Source of the DNA: CAVUFH01 sp963740835
GTDB taxonomy: Bacteria; Actinomycetota; Acidimicrobiia; IMCC26256; PALSA-610
Direction of reading: 5' to 3'
Length of the DNA: 64,000 nt
Assembly (NCBI GenBank): GCA_963740835.1
Contig: CAVUFH010000003.1
Span: 1,860,001-1,924,000 of the forward strand
A program made the translations under genes and the position numbers. This document shows positions 26,654-35,385 of the stretch, piece by piece. The notes beneath the pieces are model-generated. The model made no database searches. It was not told where the DNA came from and saw nothing but the letters and a program-made list of their open reading frames with translations. How positions within the stretch are numbered: the first letter of the stretch is position 1; every line of letters begins with the position of its first letter.

Positions 26654-28177
26654 TCACGACGCCGTGCGATCGCACGCGTCCGCCTCGACGTGGCGTACGA
26701 CGCGGGCGGCGACCTCGCCGGGGTCGGCGCGCGTGTCGACGTTCGTCGCACCCGGCCACGGCGCGAACCGCGCGCCCAGTGACTTCGTGAGCTCCGGTCC
26801 CGCGTCCGAGGCGTCGACGCTTCGGCCGGCGCGTCGAGCGGCGCGGGCGACGCGTACGTCGTCGGGTGCCCAGCATTCCAGCTCGACGAGAACGCTGGCG
26901 GCGTCGTGGGCGAGCGCATGCGCGAGCGCCCGGTGCCTGGGGTTCGACCAGGATGCGTCGACGATCACGCTCGTCCCGGCTTCGAGCCGGGTGCGGGCTT
27001 CTGCGAGCACCGCGGCATATGTCGCGTCGGTGCGCGCCGGCGCATAGAGCCCCTCGTCGAGCGGTGCGTCGGCTCGAGTCGTGGGGTCGAGACCGGCGAG
27101 CTGCTTGCGCATGACATCGGTGCGGATCACAGGCCAACTCATCCGTTCGCCCAATGCCGCTGCGAGCGTCGTCTTGCCGGAGGCCGGGGGCCCACCGACG
27201 AGGACGAGCCGGATCCGGCCGGTCTCGAGGTGGCGGTGGGACAGCGCCAGCAGGGCGCGCGCTTCGCCGGCGGCCGACGGATCTCCCTGCGAGTGGCGCA
27301 GACACGCGATCTTGGCCCGTACGTGGGCGCGATATGCGATGTACATGTGTTCGAGCGACGCTGGCCAGTCGTCGCCCGACGCGGCGCGGTACCGGTCGAG
27401 GAACGACGCCGCGAGATCGCCGCGGCCGAGGTGTTCGAGGTCCATCGCCAGGAACGCGATGTCAGCCAGCACATCGCCGTAACGCAGCCGTGCGTCGAAC
27501 TCGAGGCAGTCGATCGCGCGCGGTCCGTCGTCGAGGCAGAACACGTCCTGCGCGAGCAGGTCGCCGTGACCGTCGCGCGCGCGGTGCGCGGCGACCCGCG
27601 CGTCGAACAGGCGATCGCGTCCCGCTACGTACATGCCGGCGAGGCGGGCCACGCACTCGGCCTGCCTTCGGGGGACGACATCGCCCCCGTATGGCGCGAT
27701 CTGTTCGACGCCCAGCCGCCAGAGGTCGGCGACGGCGGCCGCGCCGGCTGCCACGTCGATCGCGCCACCGGTGGGGGCATCCCGATGGATGGCCACCAGG
27801 TCGTCCGCCAGCCGATCGAGGCAGCCGCTCGTGTCGGCCCCGCTCGTCGCCAGCGCGGCGAGGCGTCGATCGTCGGCAAGGCGCACCATCTCGACCGCGT
27901 GATCGATCACGACGCCATGGGTGTCGGTCACAGGCAGCACGCCGAGGTAGACATCAGGGGCGAAGCGCCGGTTGAGCTCCACCTCGCGTTCGCAATCGGC
28001 GGCGCGCAGCGCTTCGGTCGAGAGGTCGATGAACGGGAACCGCACCGGCTTCTTGCACTTGTAGACGCGCTCACCCTGGAACCCGAGGATCGAGATGTGC
28101 GTCTCGATCACCTCGACGGCCAGATCCGGCGCGCGACGTCCGAGCCATTCGACGAGGGCCTCGCGCGCGTCGAGCAC
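26654..28177 (-). CDS. APH-like / P-loop kinase fusion (Rv2004c-like)
   Basis: A 507-residue protein of two parts. Residues ~1-330 are an aminoglycoside-phosphotransferase-like fold with HGDLLAQDVFCLDDGPR and IDCLEFD, where the Brenner-type HGD and metal-binding D are visible. Residues ~345-500 are a P-loop kinase with VLVGGPPASGKTTLA (Walker A) and VIRTDVMRKQLAG. This architecture matches mycobacterial Rv2004c, a DosR-regulon gene. Start is GTG at 28177, in frame with a longer open frame that is really the end of devS. The DosR-like box at 28236 is 59 nt upstream. Substrate unknown. Confidence 0.8.
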   Translation of the reverse strand: MLDAREALVEWLGRRAPDLAVEVIETHISILGFQGERVYKCKKPVRFPFIDLSTEALRAADCEREVELNRRFAPDVYLGVLPVTDTHGVVIDHAVEMVRLADDRRLAALATSGADTSGCLDRLADDLVAIHRDAPTGGAIDVAAGAAAVADLWRLGVEQIAPYGGDVVPRRQAECVARLAGMYVAGRDRLFDARVAAHRARDGHGDLLAQDVFCLDDGPRAIDCLEFDARLRYGDVLADIAFLAMDLEHLGRGDLAASFLDRYRAASGDDWPASLEHMYIAYRAHVRAKIACLRHSQGDPSAAGEARALLALSHRHLETGRIRLVLVGGPPASGKTTLAAALGERMSWPVIRTDVMRKQLAGLDPTTRADAPLDEGLYAPARTDATYAAVLAEARTRLEAGTSVIVDASWSNPRHRALAHALAHDAASVLVELECWAPDDVRVARAARRAGRSVDASDAGPELTKSLGARFAPWPGATNVDTRADPGEVAARVVRHVEADACDRTAS

Positions 28178-28235
28178 GCCTCGATGATGCCCCCGATGGC
28201 CCCGCTCGGGCAGGGGAGAAGCGTCCCGCAGCAAC

Positions 28236-28250
28236 GGGACTTTCGCCTCT
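28236..28250 (+). promoter_or_regulatory. DosR-like box in the kinase / PNPOx divergent promoter
   Basis: GGGACTTTCGCCTCT, with the CTTT form used in mycobacterial boxes. It lies 59 nt before the minus-strand kinase start and 36 nt before the plus-strand PNPOx gene. Confidence 0.65.
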
Positions 28251-28285
28251 GCCACCTTCGGGGCCCGTCGTCGAGGCTGTTGAGA

Positions 28286-28696
28286 ATGGACGTGGACCGG
28301 AACGGGCTTGAGTTGCTCGATGCCGACGAGTGCCGGCGGTTGCTGGCGGGATCGTCGGTCGGCCGCATCGCGGTCACCGTCGGTGCGCTCCCGGTGATCC
28401 TCCCCGTGAACTACCTCGTCGACGGCGATCGCATCCTCGTGCGCACCGGCGAAGGCACCAAGCTCGACGCCGCGCTTCGCGACGCCGTCGTCGCGTTCGA
28501 GGTCGACGACATCGAGCCCTTCTCGCACGGCGGTTGGAGCGTGTGCGTGACCGGGAAGGCGCGCGAGATCTCTGAGGAGTCCGAGCTCGAGCGGGTGGCC
28601 GCGTTGCCGCTGCCGCACTGGACTCCGAACGGCGTGAGCCATGTGATGGCGGTGTCGCTGGATCTCGTCAGCGGGCGGCGCATCCCGCGCACCTGA
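28286..28696 (+). CDS. PNPOx-like flavin/F420-binding family protein
   Basis: 136 residues: LELLDADECRRLLAGSSVGR, VTVGALPVILPVNYLVDGDR and RTGEGTKLDAALRDAVVAFE. Third PNPOx paralogue of the island, with the same length and strand order as the 15178 and 18025 products. It lies convergent to devS, its stop only 16 nt from that gene's stop. A DosR-like box is 36 nt upstream. Confidence 0.8.
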   Translation: MDVDRNGLELLDADECRRLLAGSSVGRIAVTVGALPVILPVNYLVDGDRILVRTGEGTKLDAALRDAVVAFEVDDIEPFSHGGWSVCVTGKAREISEESELERVAALPLPHWTPNGVSHVMAVSLDLVSGRRIPRT

Positions 28697-28712
28697 TCTC
28701 GGGAGCGGCGCG

Positions 28713-30355
28713 CTACCTGTCGGACGCGGTCGGGACCGACCACTCGACCGTCGTACCGCCGGCCGGACCGGGCGAGACCGAGAAGCTCCCGTGGTGGCGG
28801 TCGGCACGCGCCTGCATGTTCCCCATACCTTTGCCGCCCGCCGCGCGGCGTCGCCCGCACCGATGCCGTCGTCGGTGACGACGAGCGTCACCAGGCCCGA
28901 CGCCGCGCACACGTCAACAGTCACGGCGCGAGCGCCCGCATGGCGGGCGACATTCGAGAGCGCCTCGCGCAGTGTGGCGAGCAGGTCGTCGGCGACCGGC
29001 CCGCTGACCTCGACGTCGACGGGGCCCTCGAAGGTGACTTGCGGTTGGAAGCCGATCGGCCGGGCGGCCTCACGGGCGACGTCGAGCACGCGCCGGCGCA
29101 GTGTGGCGAGACTCGTTCGTGTCGTTTCCACGTCGAAGATGACGGTCCGGATGTGACGAACGACCGTGTCGAGCTCGTCGACGGCTGCTTCGATGCGGCG
29201 TCGCACTTCGTCGTCCCGCACCAGTCGGGTCGCACCTTGCAACGAGAGGCCCGTCGCGAAGAGTCGCTGGATCACGGTGTCGTGCAGGTCTCGGGCAATG
29301 CGCTCTTGATCTTCGAGCAACGACAGGCGATGGAGGTCGTCGCGCGTCCGGCCCTGTTCGATCACGACACTCGCTTGTATGGCGAACTGCTGGAGCACGT
29401 CCAGGTCGCGAGTCGTGAACGGATCGGCTCCGATCACGCGTGACACGGCGAGTGAACCGAGCACATTGCCCTTCGGACCCAGCGGGACGAACACGGCCGG
29501 TCCGATCGTTCCGAGCCGCACTTGCGGCTGGGCGACGCGCTTGTCACGCGAGAGGTCGTCAATTGCGATGGGCTCGGCGACTTGCATGATCCGTGCGGTG
29601 ATCGTGTCGGAAGCCGGGAAGACCTGCCCGAGCACGGCGTCGGCCTGTTCGCCGACGGCGACCTCGATCGTCAGTTCGTCGGGCGACGGCCCGTGGAGCG
29701 CGATGGTCGCGAGGTCCGCGTCGACGATCTGGCAGGCGCGACTTGCGACCACTTCGAGAATCGCGTGCGTATCGGTGCCGGCGAGCAGCGCGGTTGCGAC
29801 CTCGTGCAATCCGGCACGTTCGCGCTCGGCGCGCCGGCGCTCCTCGAAGAGGGCGGCGTTGTTGATCGCGACGCCGGCTGCGCTCGCGAGCCCGAGCACG
29901 AGCTCTTCGTCGATGTCGGTGAAGACCTCGTCCGTCGTCTTGTCGGTGAGATAGAGGTTGCCGAAGACGTGGTCACCCACGCGGATCGGGACCCCGAGGA
30001 AGCTGTCCATCGGCGGATGGTTCGGTGGGAAGCCGGCGCTCGCCGGATGCTCGCTGATTTCCGCGAGCCGGAGCGGGCGCGCGTCGTCGATCAGCAGGCC
30101 GAGGATGCCGAGGCCCTTCGGCAGCGGGCCGATCGCCGCCCTCGTCTCGTCGTCGATTCCCACGGTGATGAACTGGGCGAGGCCGGTTCCGGCCTCGTCC
30201 AGCACACCGAGCGCGCCGTAGCGCGCGTCGACGAGCCGGACCGCCGACTCGATGATGCGTTGCAGTACTGAGGTCAGGTCGAGATCCGAGCCGACCGCCA
30301 GCACCGCTTCGAGGAGCTGGCGGAGGCTCCGGGGTCCCGCATGCTCGACAGCCAC
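28713..30355 (-). CDS. devS: DosS/DevS-like double-GAF histidine kinase (frameshifted)
   Basis: About 547 residues once corrected. GAF-A is at ~30-170 with HPASAGFPPNHPPMDSFLG and GNLYLTDK. GAF-B is at ~185-335. The HisKA_3 box is ERIARDLHDTVIQRL (His about 358), followed by an HATPase_c domain with REALSNVARHAGA and TDDGIG. The GAF-A segment matches the region that carries the haem-ligating His in mycobacterial DevS and DosT; here a His lies at ~113. No TM segments. The frame breaks at 28834-28842; one added base restores GMGNMQARAD and the C-terminal WSVPTASDR. GTG start at 30355. Divergent from devR. Confidence 0.88.
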
Positions 30356-30402
30356 ACCGGGAGCGTACGCCTGTCCGGGTGCCGCGGCCGCCGCAGGGCA
30401 GA

Positions 30403-31059
30403 ATGGTGGTCGTGACGACACGCGTCTTCCTCCTCGACGACCACGAGATCGTGCGCCGAGGCCTGAAGGAGCTCCTCGAACAAGAGGCCGACCTCGAGAT
30501 CGTCGGCGAAGCCGGAACCGCCGAGGAAGCGCTCAGCCGCATCCCGCCGACGCAGCCCGATGTGGCGTTGCTCGACGTGCGGCTGCCCGACGGTGACGGT
30601 GTCGAGGTGTGTCGCGAGATCCGGTCCCGACACCCCGAGATCCATTGCCTGATGCTCACGTCGTTCGCCGACGACGAAGCGCTGTTCAGCGCGATCATGG
30701 CGGGCGCATCCGGCTACCTCCTCAAGCAGGTCAAGGGAACCGACCTCATCGACGCGGTACGGCGGGTCGGTACCGGCGAGTCGTTGCTGGATCCGGCGAT
30801 GACCGCCAAGGTGCTCGAACGGTTGCGGGCGCCCGCGCCGCAGGACGAGCTCGCCGGATTGACGGAGCAGGAACGCCGCGTGCTCGACCTGGTCGCCGAA
30901 GGCCTCACCAACCGCCAGATCGGCGAGCGGATGTTCTTGGCAGAGAAGACGGTCAAGAACTATGTCTCGAACCTGCTCGCGAAGCTCGGGATGAGTCGGC
31001 GCAGCGAGGCCGCGGCGTTCGCGGCGAGGCTCGACGAGCGCCGCGATCGCCGGCAGTGA
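30403..31059 (+). CDS. devR: DosR/DevR-like NarL-family response regulator
   Basis: 218 residues. Receiver: FLLDDHEIVRRG with the acidic pair at 12-13, phospho-acceptor in ALLDVRLPDGDG (Asp about 58), Thr/Ser in LMLTSFADDE and Lys in YLLKQVKG. C-terminal LuxR HTH: LTEQERRVLDLVAEGLTN and FLAEKTVKNYVSNLLAKLG. The recognition-helix segment AEKTVKNYVS is identical to the one that contacts DNA in mycobacterial DosR. This fits the DosR-like boxes across the window. An alternative GTG start is at 30412. Gene pair is divergent, not co-transcribed as in mycobacteria. Confidence 0.93.
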   Translation: MVVVTTRVFLLDDHEIVRRGLKELLEQEADLEIVGEAGTAEEALSRIPPTQPDVALLDVRLPDGDGVEVCREIRSRHPEIHCLMLTSFADDEALFSAIMAGASGYLLKQVKGTDLIDAVRRVGTGESLLDPAMTAKVLERLRAPAPQDELAGLTEQERRVLDLVAEGLTNRQIGERMFLAEKTVKNYVSNLLAKLGMSRRSEAAAFAARLDERRDRRQ

Positions 31060-31062
31060 GCG

Positions 31063-31713
31063 CTACTCGCCCGTCTCGACGAAGTTGACGTCGACACCAC
31101 GCGCATCCTTGTCGAACGCACGCAGGGCGGCAACGACGCGGACCGCCACCATCTGCCGAACATCGGACGGCAACGCCGCCACGCGCACCTCGGCGTGGAG
31201 CCAACCCTGGTCCCGACGCACTGCGACGAGAACCGCACCGATGCCGTGCACGGCATCCACTGCGGGATCGTTGCGGCCGTGCCGCTGGAGCACCTCGCGC
31301 GTCGCGGCAAGCGCGATGCGCGTGTGGGCCGGCAGGGGCTGACGGGCGACGCGCTCGCACGCGTCGACGACATCGTCACCCGGTTCGACGACCGCGGCTT
31401 CCCAATCCTCGAACGGGTCGAACATGACGTTCCCCGCGACGACGACCGGAACGTGGTGGCGCAGCGAGCACAAAGCTCCGTCTTCGCTGCGCGCCGGCAC
31501 CGCGCCGGCCAGGTGCCGCATCGCGAGCGTCACGTCGACGACACCGTTGCGCAAGGGACAACCGTCGGGGCTCCGCATGCCGGCACACGGAAAGCTCGGC
31601 GTGCCGGGCTCGGTGCAGCGAACGACGTCGTGTCCCGCGCGGCGCAACTCGTCGGCCGCGGCGTCACCGACGTGCGGCGCGTCTTCGGTGACCAGAACAC
31701 GAAGTTGATGCAT
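31063..31713 (-). CDS. Hypothetical protein with paired-Cys motif next to devR
   Basis: 216 residues, family not recognised. The N-terminus (LRVLVTEDAPHVGDAAADEL) reads like a Rossmann-type beta-alpha unit. A short motif FPCAGMRSPDGCPLRNGVVD has two Cys 11 residues apart, and a third Cys lies upstream in VVRCTEPG; these could bind metal or act as a redox switch. The C-terminal half ends with an alpha-beta pattern (WLHAEVRVAALPSDVRQM). It converges on devR with a 3-nt gap and follows the CBS gene at 31735 on the minus strand. Confidence 0.55.
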   Translation of the reverse strand: MHQLRVLVTEDAPHVGDAAADELRRAGHDVVRCTEPGTPSFPCAGMRSPDGCPLRNGVVDVTLAMRHLAGAVPARSEDGALCSLRHHVPVVVAGNVMFDPFEDWEAAVVEPGDDVVDACERVARQPLPAHTRIALAATREVLQRHGRNDPAVDAVHGIGAVLVAVRRDQGWLHAEVRVAALPSDVRQMVAVRVVAALRAFDKDARGVDVNFVETGE

Positions 31714-31734
31714 GGAACGTCCTCCGTTGGGTGG

Positions 31735-32187
31735 CTAGAGCTCGAACTCGATGAGAGTCGCTTCGTGCGGATGCACGGCCAACTGCAGTGCCTGCGCCCA
31801 CGGCGGCTGCGAGAGCATCGCCACCACCAACCCCCGAAGGGTGAGCCGGCCGACGCCGTCGTGCGCATCGTCGACCACGATGGCGCACCGCTCCGGTGCT
31901 TCGAGCACGAGGTGCAGCGCCTGCTCGATCGGCGTGCGCTGCGAGAGCACCAGGGGCCGGTCGAGGTCACAGGCCGACACTGACGCGGTCAGAGGGAGCC
32001 CGGAACCGAGCGCACGGACGAGATCTTCGTCGGTGAAGATGTGGGGAACGCCGGTCACCACCAGGGCGCGGTAACCCGACGCGAGACGCTCGGCCGCCTG
32101 CGCGAGCGTCATCTCGGGCAGCACGTAGAGGATCCGCTCGAGGCGGACGTCGGCGACGGTACGGCGGAACTCGAGTGATTCGGCCAT
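31735..32187 (-). CDS. CBS-domain-like protein
   Basis: 150 residues. VRLERILYVLPEMTLAQAAERL, then VVTGVPHIFTDEDLVRALGSG and a second half with RPLVLSQRTPIEQALHLVLE, then AIVVDDAHDGVGRLTLRGLV follow the order of two CBS motifs. The ATG at 32187 is chosen because AGGAG lies 6-7 nt before it. It shares a 282-nt divergent promoter region with the membrane protein at 32476, which holds two opposed DosR-like boxes. Confidence 0.65.
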   Translation of the reverse strand: MAESLEFRRTVADVRLERILYVLPEMTLAQAAERLASGYRALVVTGVPHIFTDEDLVRALGSGLPLTASVSACDLDRPLVLSQRTPIEQALHLVLEAPERCAIVVDDAHDGVGRLTLRGLVVAMLSQPPWAQALQLAVHPHEATLIEFEL

Positions 32188-32245
32188 CTCCATCTCCTTC
32201 CGTGTGCCCGCGCACCCAGTGTGAAGCGCGTCGCAGGGCGCGAGG

Positions 32246-32260
32246 AGGGTCGAAGGTCCC
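32246..32260 (-). promoter_or_regulatory. DosR-like box facing the CBS gene
   Basis: The minus strand reads GGGACCTTCGACCCT, identical to the plus-strand box at 32382. It is 59 nt upstream of the minus-strand CBS gene. Confidence 0.75.
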
Positions 32261-32381
32261 GGATCGCGACTCGCGATCGACCCTGCCCCTCCGAGGTCGA
32301 CGAGCGTTGTCTGTGCGCCATGCCTCTTTTCACACGCCCTTCAGCCGCCGTGGTCGTGCGCACGAAGGTCCGCGCGTACAG

Positions 32382-32396
32382 GGGACCTTCGACCCT
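32382..32396 (+). promoter_or_regulatory. DosR-like box facing the 32476 membrane-protein gene
   Basis: GGGACCTTCGACCCT, 80 nt before the plus-strand start. It pairs with the inverted copy at 32246; centre spacing is 136 bp, close to thirteen helical turns. No other signal is evident in this 282-nt gap. Confidence 0.75.
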
Positions 32397-32475
32397 ACGT
32401 CCGGTTCGCGATCCGTCGTTCACTGAACGGCATCGGAGCGCCATTGGCGCTCACGAACCCGGAGGACGAGGACCC

Positions 32476-33128
32476 ATGAAGCGTCGGACCCTTGATGTCG
32501 TGTTCAGTGTCGGAGGCCTCGCGTCGCGCTCCTCCTGTTGGTGCTCGGTCTCGTCTTGCAGAACCAGGCGAACTTTGCCGAGAGCTACGTCAAGAACCAG
32601 CTGATCGAGCAGAAGATCACGTTCACGCCCGTCGCCAATCTCGCGCCCCAGGAGAAGCAAGCGGACTGCCTCGTGCACTACGCCGGCCAGCCGCTGACGA
32701 CGGGCAAGCAGGCGGAGTGCTACGCCAACAGCTACATCCATCTGCACCTCACCGAGGTCAACGACGGCCAGACCTACGCGCAGACGAGTGGCGAGGCGAG
32801 GGCGTTGCAGGCGCGCGCCGATGCCGCAGTGGCGAGCGACCCGCAGGCGCCGGCGACGGTGGCGTTGCAGGACCAAGCGCAGGCGCTCAGTGCGAAGGTC
32901 GACACACTGTTCAGAGGCGAGACGCTGCGGGGCCTGCTGTTGACGTCGTACGGATTCAGCATCTTCGGCGATCGGGCGCAGCAGGCAGCCTGGGTGGCGT
33001 TCGCCGCCGCGCTCGTGCTGTTCCTCGCCGCGATCGCCGGATTCATCCACGCCTTCACGACGCCTCGCGACGAGGAAGGCACGACCGCGCCTGGCGAAGC
33101 AGAGCGGAACACGCCGGTGCCGGTGTAG
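32476..33128 (+). CDS. Membrane protein with two TM segments (frameshifted at 32521-32523)
   Basis: About 217 residues after correction. TM1 lies right after MKRRTLDVVFSVGGLA; one missing base at 32521-32523 shifts the frame, and the other frame continues VALLLLVLGLVLQNQ. The extracytoplasmic loop carries CLVHYAGQPLTTGKQAEC, with two Cys, and YANSYIHLHL. TM2 is WVAFAAALVLFLAAIAGFIH, with a short acidic tail. Similar actinobacterial proteins are often labelled LigA, a name with no support here. GGAGG precedes the ATG. Function unknown; controlled by the 32382 box, by inference. Confidence 0.65.
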
Positions 33129-33188
33129 CGCCGGCGGTGAGGTCCTCGACGTCGTGTGCTTCCACCGAGCAACGCGACATCGCAGAAC

Positions 33189-33217
33189 CCGGGGGGTCGG
33201 CTCAGCCGGCCCCCCGG
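33189..33217. terminator. Strong bidirectional hairpin terminator
   Basis: CCGGGGGGTCGGC-TCA-GCCGGCCCCCCGG forms a 13-bp stem with one T-G wobble and a 3-nt loop. It is followed by TTT on the plus strand and lies between the stops of convergent genes at 33128 and 33231. Confidence 0.8.
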
Positions 33218-33230
33218 TTTCGTCGCCGCC

Positions 33231-33617
33231 TCACTTCTTCTTGGCCTTGCCGCCCTCGAACAGCTCGCGCCAACTGCTTGCGGTGACTTCCACGTCGTAC
33301 TTCTTCGCTGCCGACTTGATGCGCTTCCACGCCCGCTCCCGCTCGGCGTCACTCACGCCTTCGACCTGATCGAACCGGGCGATCGCGTTGCGGACGTGTC
33401 TGGCATCCGTGAGCGGTTCCTTCCGCTCGTCGGGAAAGGCGAACGTGCTCGCGGGCAAGACGTTCTTCTTCGCGGTGCTCATCCCCGACTGGTTGCCGTT
33501 CGACTCCTCTGTGGACCTCGCGGTGGACTTCTTCGTACCGCGCGTGCTCGTCTTACGAGCGGACTGTGCCTTCTTGATGTTCTTTCGAGCTGCCGACTTC
33601 TGCTTCGCGGTTGCCAT
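33231..33617 (-). CDS. DUF6582-like protein with histone-H1-like N-terminus
   Basis: 128 residues. The first ~45 are Lys/Ala/Ser/Thr-rich (KQKSAARKNIKKAQSARKT), resembling histone H1-like or HU-tail sequences. Residues ~55-120 (FAFPDERKEPLTDARHVRNA, then DAERERAWKRIKSAAKKYDV) match the DUF6582 family, short proteins of unknown role in many actinobacteria. GAGGAGG precedes the ATG. A nucleic-acid-binding role is suggested only by composition. Confidence 0.7.
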   Translation of the reverse strand: MATAKQKSAARKNIKKAQSARKTSTRGTKKSTARSTEESNGNQSGMSTAKKNVLPASTFAFPDERKEPLTDARHVRNAIARFDQVEGVSDAERERAWKRIKSAAKKYDVEVTASSWRELFEGGKAKKK

Positions 33618-33721
33618 GGATGACCTCCTCGGGACACTCACCCGAAATACCCACACGCGGGGCGCGAGAGTCGTCGCCGCGAACGCGGCATAGTCCTCGC
33701 TCCTTCGGGTACCTCGAACGC

Positions 33722-35194
33722 ATGAGTGAGCGAGAGGCGAAGCTCCTCGTCGCGGACGACTTCCAGGTTCCCCCTCCCCGCCGGCTCGGCAAGCGGGTGG
33801 CGTCGATCGAGACGGACACCGTCCGGCAGTGCGCGGTGTACTACGACACGCCGGACCTGCGGCTGACGAGGTCGGGCGTGAGTGTGCGGTTCCGATCCGA
33901 CGATGGATGGACCGTGAAGCTGCCCGAGCGGCGGTCGGCCTCGGTCCTGATTCGCAGTGAGCATGCCTTCGCCGGTGATGGCGGTGAGGTGCCGAAGGCG
34001 GCGGCAAGCCTCGTCCGGTCCTGGACGCGTTCCGGTCGGCTCGTCGAAGTCGCCGACGTCGACACTCGTCGGCGGCGAACGAGGCTGCGGGATCGTCGCG
34101 GTGCGATGCTTGCGGAGCTCGACGACGACGATGTCGTGGGCGAGCGCGACGGTGACACCGCGATCCGCTTTCGCGAGATCGAGGTGGAGCTCGCCGACGA
34201 CACACCGGACTCCTTCCTCGACGACGTCGTACGCGAGCTTCGGCATGCCGGCGCTCGACGGGTCCGCGCCACGTCCAAGGTCGCGCGGGTTCTCGGCGAC
34301 GCGGCTGCGGCGCCCCCGGACCTCCCGGCGCCGACTGCCCTCGGCTCGCACGCGACGATCATCGACGTCGTTCGCAACGGGCTCACCCGATCGGTCGAAC
34401 AGCTGCTCGCCTTCGACCCGCTCATTCGACTCACCGACGACGCCGAGGCCGTGCACAAGGCCCGGGTCGCGACCCGCCGCCTCCGGAGTGATCTCCGTAC
34501 GTTCCGGCCGATCCTCGATCAGGGCTGGAGCGAACCGCTCCGCACCGAGTTGAAATGGCTCGGGTCGTTGCTCGGGGCAGTGCGTGACGCGGACGTCTTG
34601 CTCGAGGAGCTCGGACAGAAAGCCGCGCGGCTGCCGGTCGATCGGCACGCGAGCGCCACCGCGCTCCGAGAACGATTGCGCGGCGCGCGCGGCACGAGAT
34701 CGTGAAGTGCTCCTCGAGGGCCTCGACTCGGATCGCTACGCACGCCTGCTCGACGCTCTCGTCGACGCCGCGGTGCAACCGCGGTGCTGGAGGCCGAGGT
34801 CTCTGGACCCAGCACCCGGGTCGCACGCCGGCTCGTCGCGAAACCGCGCAAACGGTTCCGGAACCAGGCGCACGGGCTCGACGAACGAGCGCCCGATCCG
34901 GACCTGCACGAAGCCCGCAAGCGCGCGAAGCAGGCTCGCTACGCGCACGAGGTGGTTGCCCCGTTGCTCGGGAAGAAGGCCCGCGTCGCGGCAGAGCGAT
35001 TCGCCGATGTCCAGACGGTGCTCGGCGAGCACCAGGACGCCGTCGTCGCGAGCGCATGGCTCCTCGACGCAGCTCGCGACTCCGAATCCCGCGAGGAGGC
35101 CTTCGTCGCGGGCGAACTCAGCGGCCTCTTCCTCGAGGATCGGCAAGCCGCGCGCTCGAAGTGGTCGACGGTCCGGACGCGCGCCCGCGCCTGA
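33722..35194 (+). CDS. CYTH-CHAD domain protein (two compensating frameshifts)
   Basis: About 490 residues when corrected. Residues 1-195 are a CYTH (triphosphate tunnel) domain: EREAKLLV at the start, VYYDTPDLRLTRSGVSVRFR and FREIEVELADD. Residues ~225-490 are a CHAD domain with His-containing AVHKARVATRRLRSDLRTF and LHEARKRAKQARY, which bind polyphosphate in the family. One extra base at about 34681-34692 and one missing at 34779-34781 put the middle 90 nt in another frame. Corrected, the protein is complete, so sequencing error is likely. Inferred role: polyphosphate or tripolyphosphate metabolism. Confidence 0.8.
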
Positions 35195-35221
35195 TCGTCA
35201 GACCCGCGCCTGATCGTCAGA
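35184..35221. repeat. 19-bp tandem duplication at the CYTH-CHAD stop
   Basis: CCCGCGCCTGATCGTCAGA occurs twice head-to-tail (35184-35202 and 35203-35221). The TGA of the CYTH-CHAD gene lies in the first copy. Likely a slippage duplication, or an assembly artefact. Confidence 0.8.
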
Positions 35222-35385
35222 ACTGTCGTCCCTCGTCGGATCTGCCAACCTGCGCGTCGTTGACGGAAGCGGCTGCTGCTCTGCCGTCCTTGTCCGTCCG
35301 TGTGACGTTGGCCTCTAGTTGACACGCTTCGCCGGCGCGACGGTGAGGCGGAGAAGGCGTGACGCACGGCATTGAGGAGGGTGCG

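Noticed and set aside
28178..30421. 1,255-residue fusion of a GAF kinase with the Rv2004c-like kinase
   Set aside because: It arises only because a 1-nt deletion in devS removes its stop from that frame. The C-terminal sequence in the other frame (GMGNMQARAD to WSVPTASDR) shows where devS really ends.
32476..33128. Aromatic ring-opening dioxygenase LigA
   Set aside because: Similar membrane proteins often carry this label, but no dioxygenase metal-binding motif is visible; it is a two-TM protein of unknown function.
35302..35316. Additional DosR-like box upstream of the SDR gene
   Set aside because: GTGACGTTGGCCTCT differs from the consensus at four or more informative positions.
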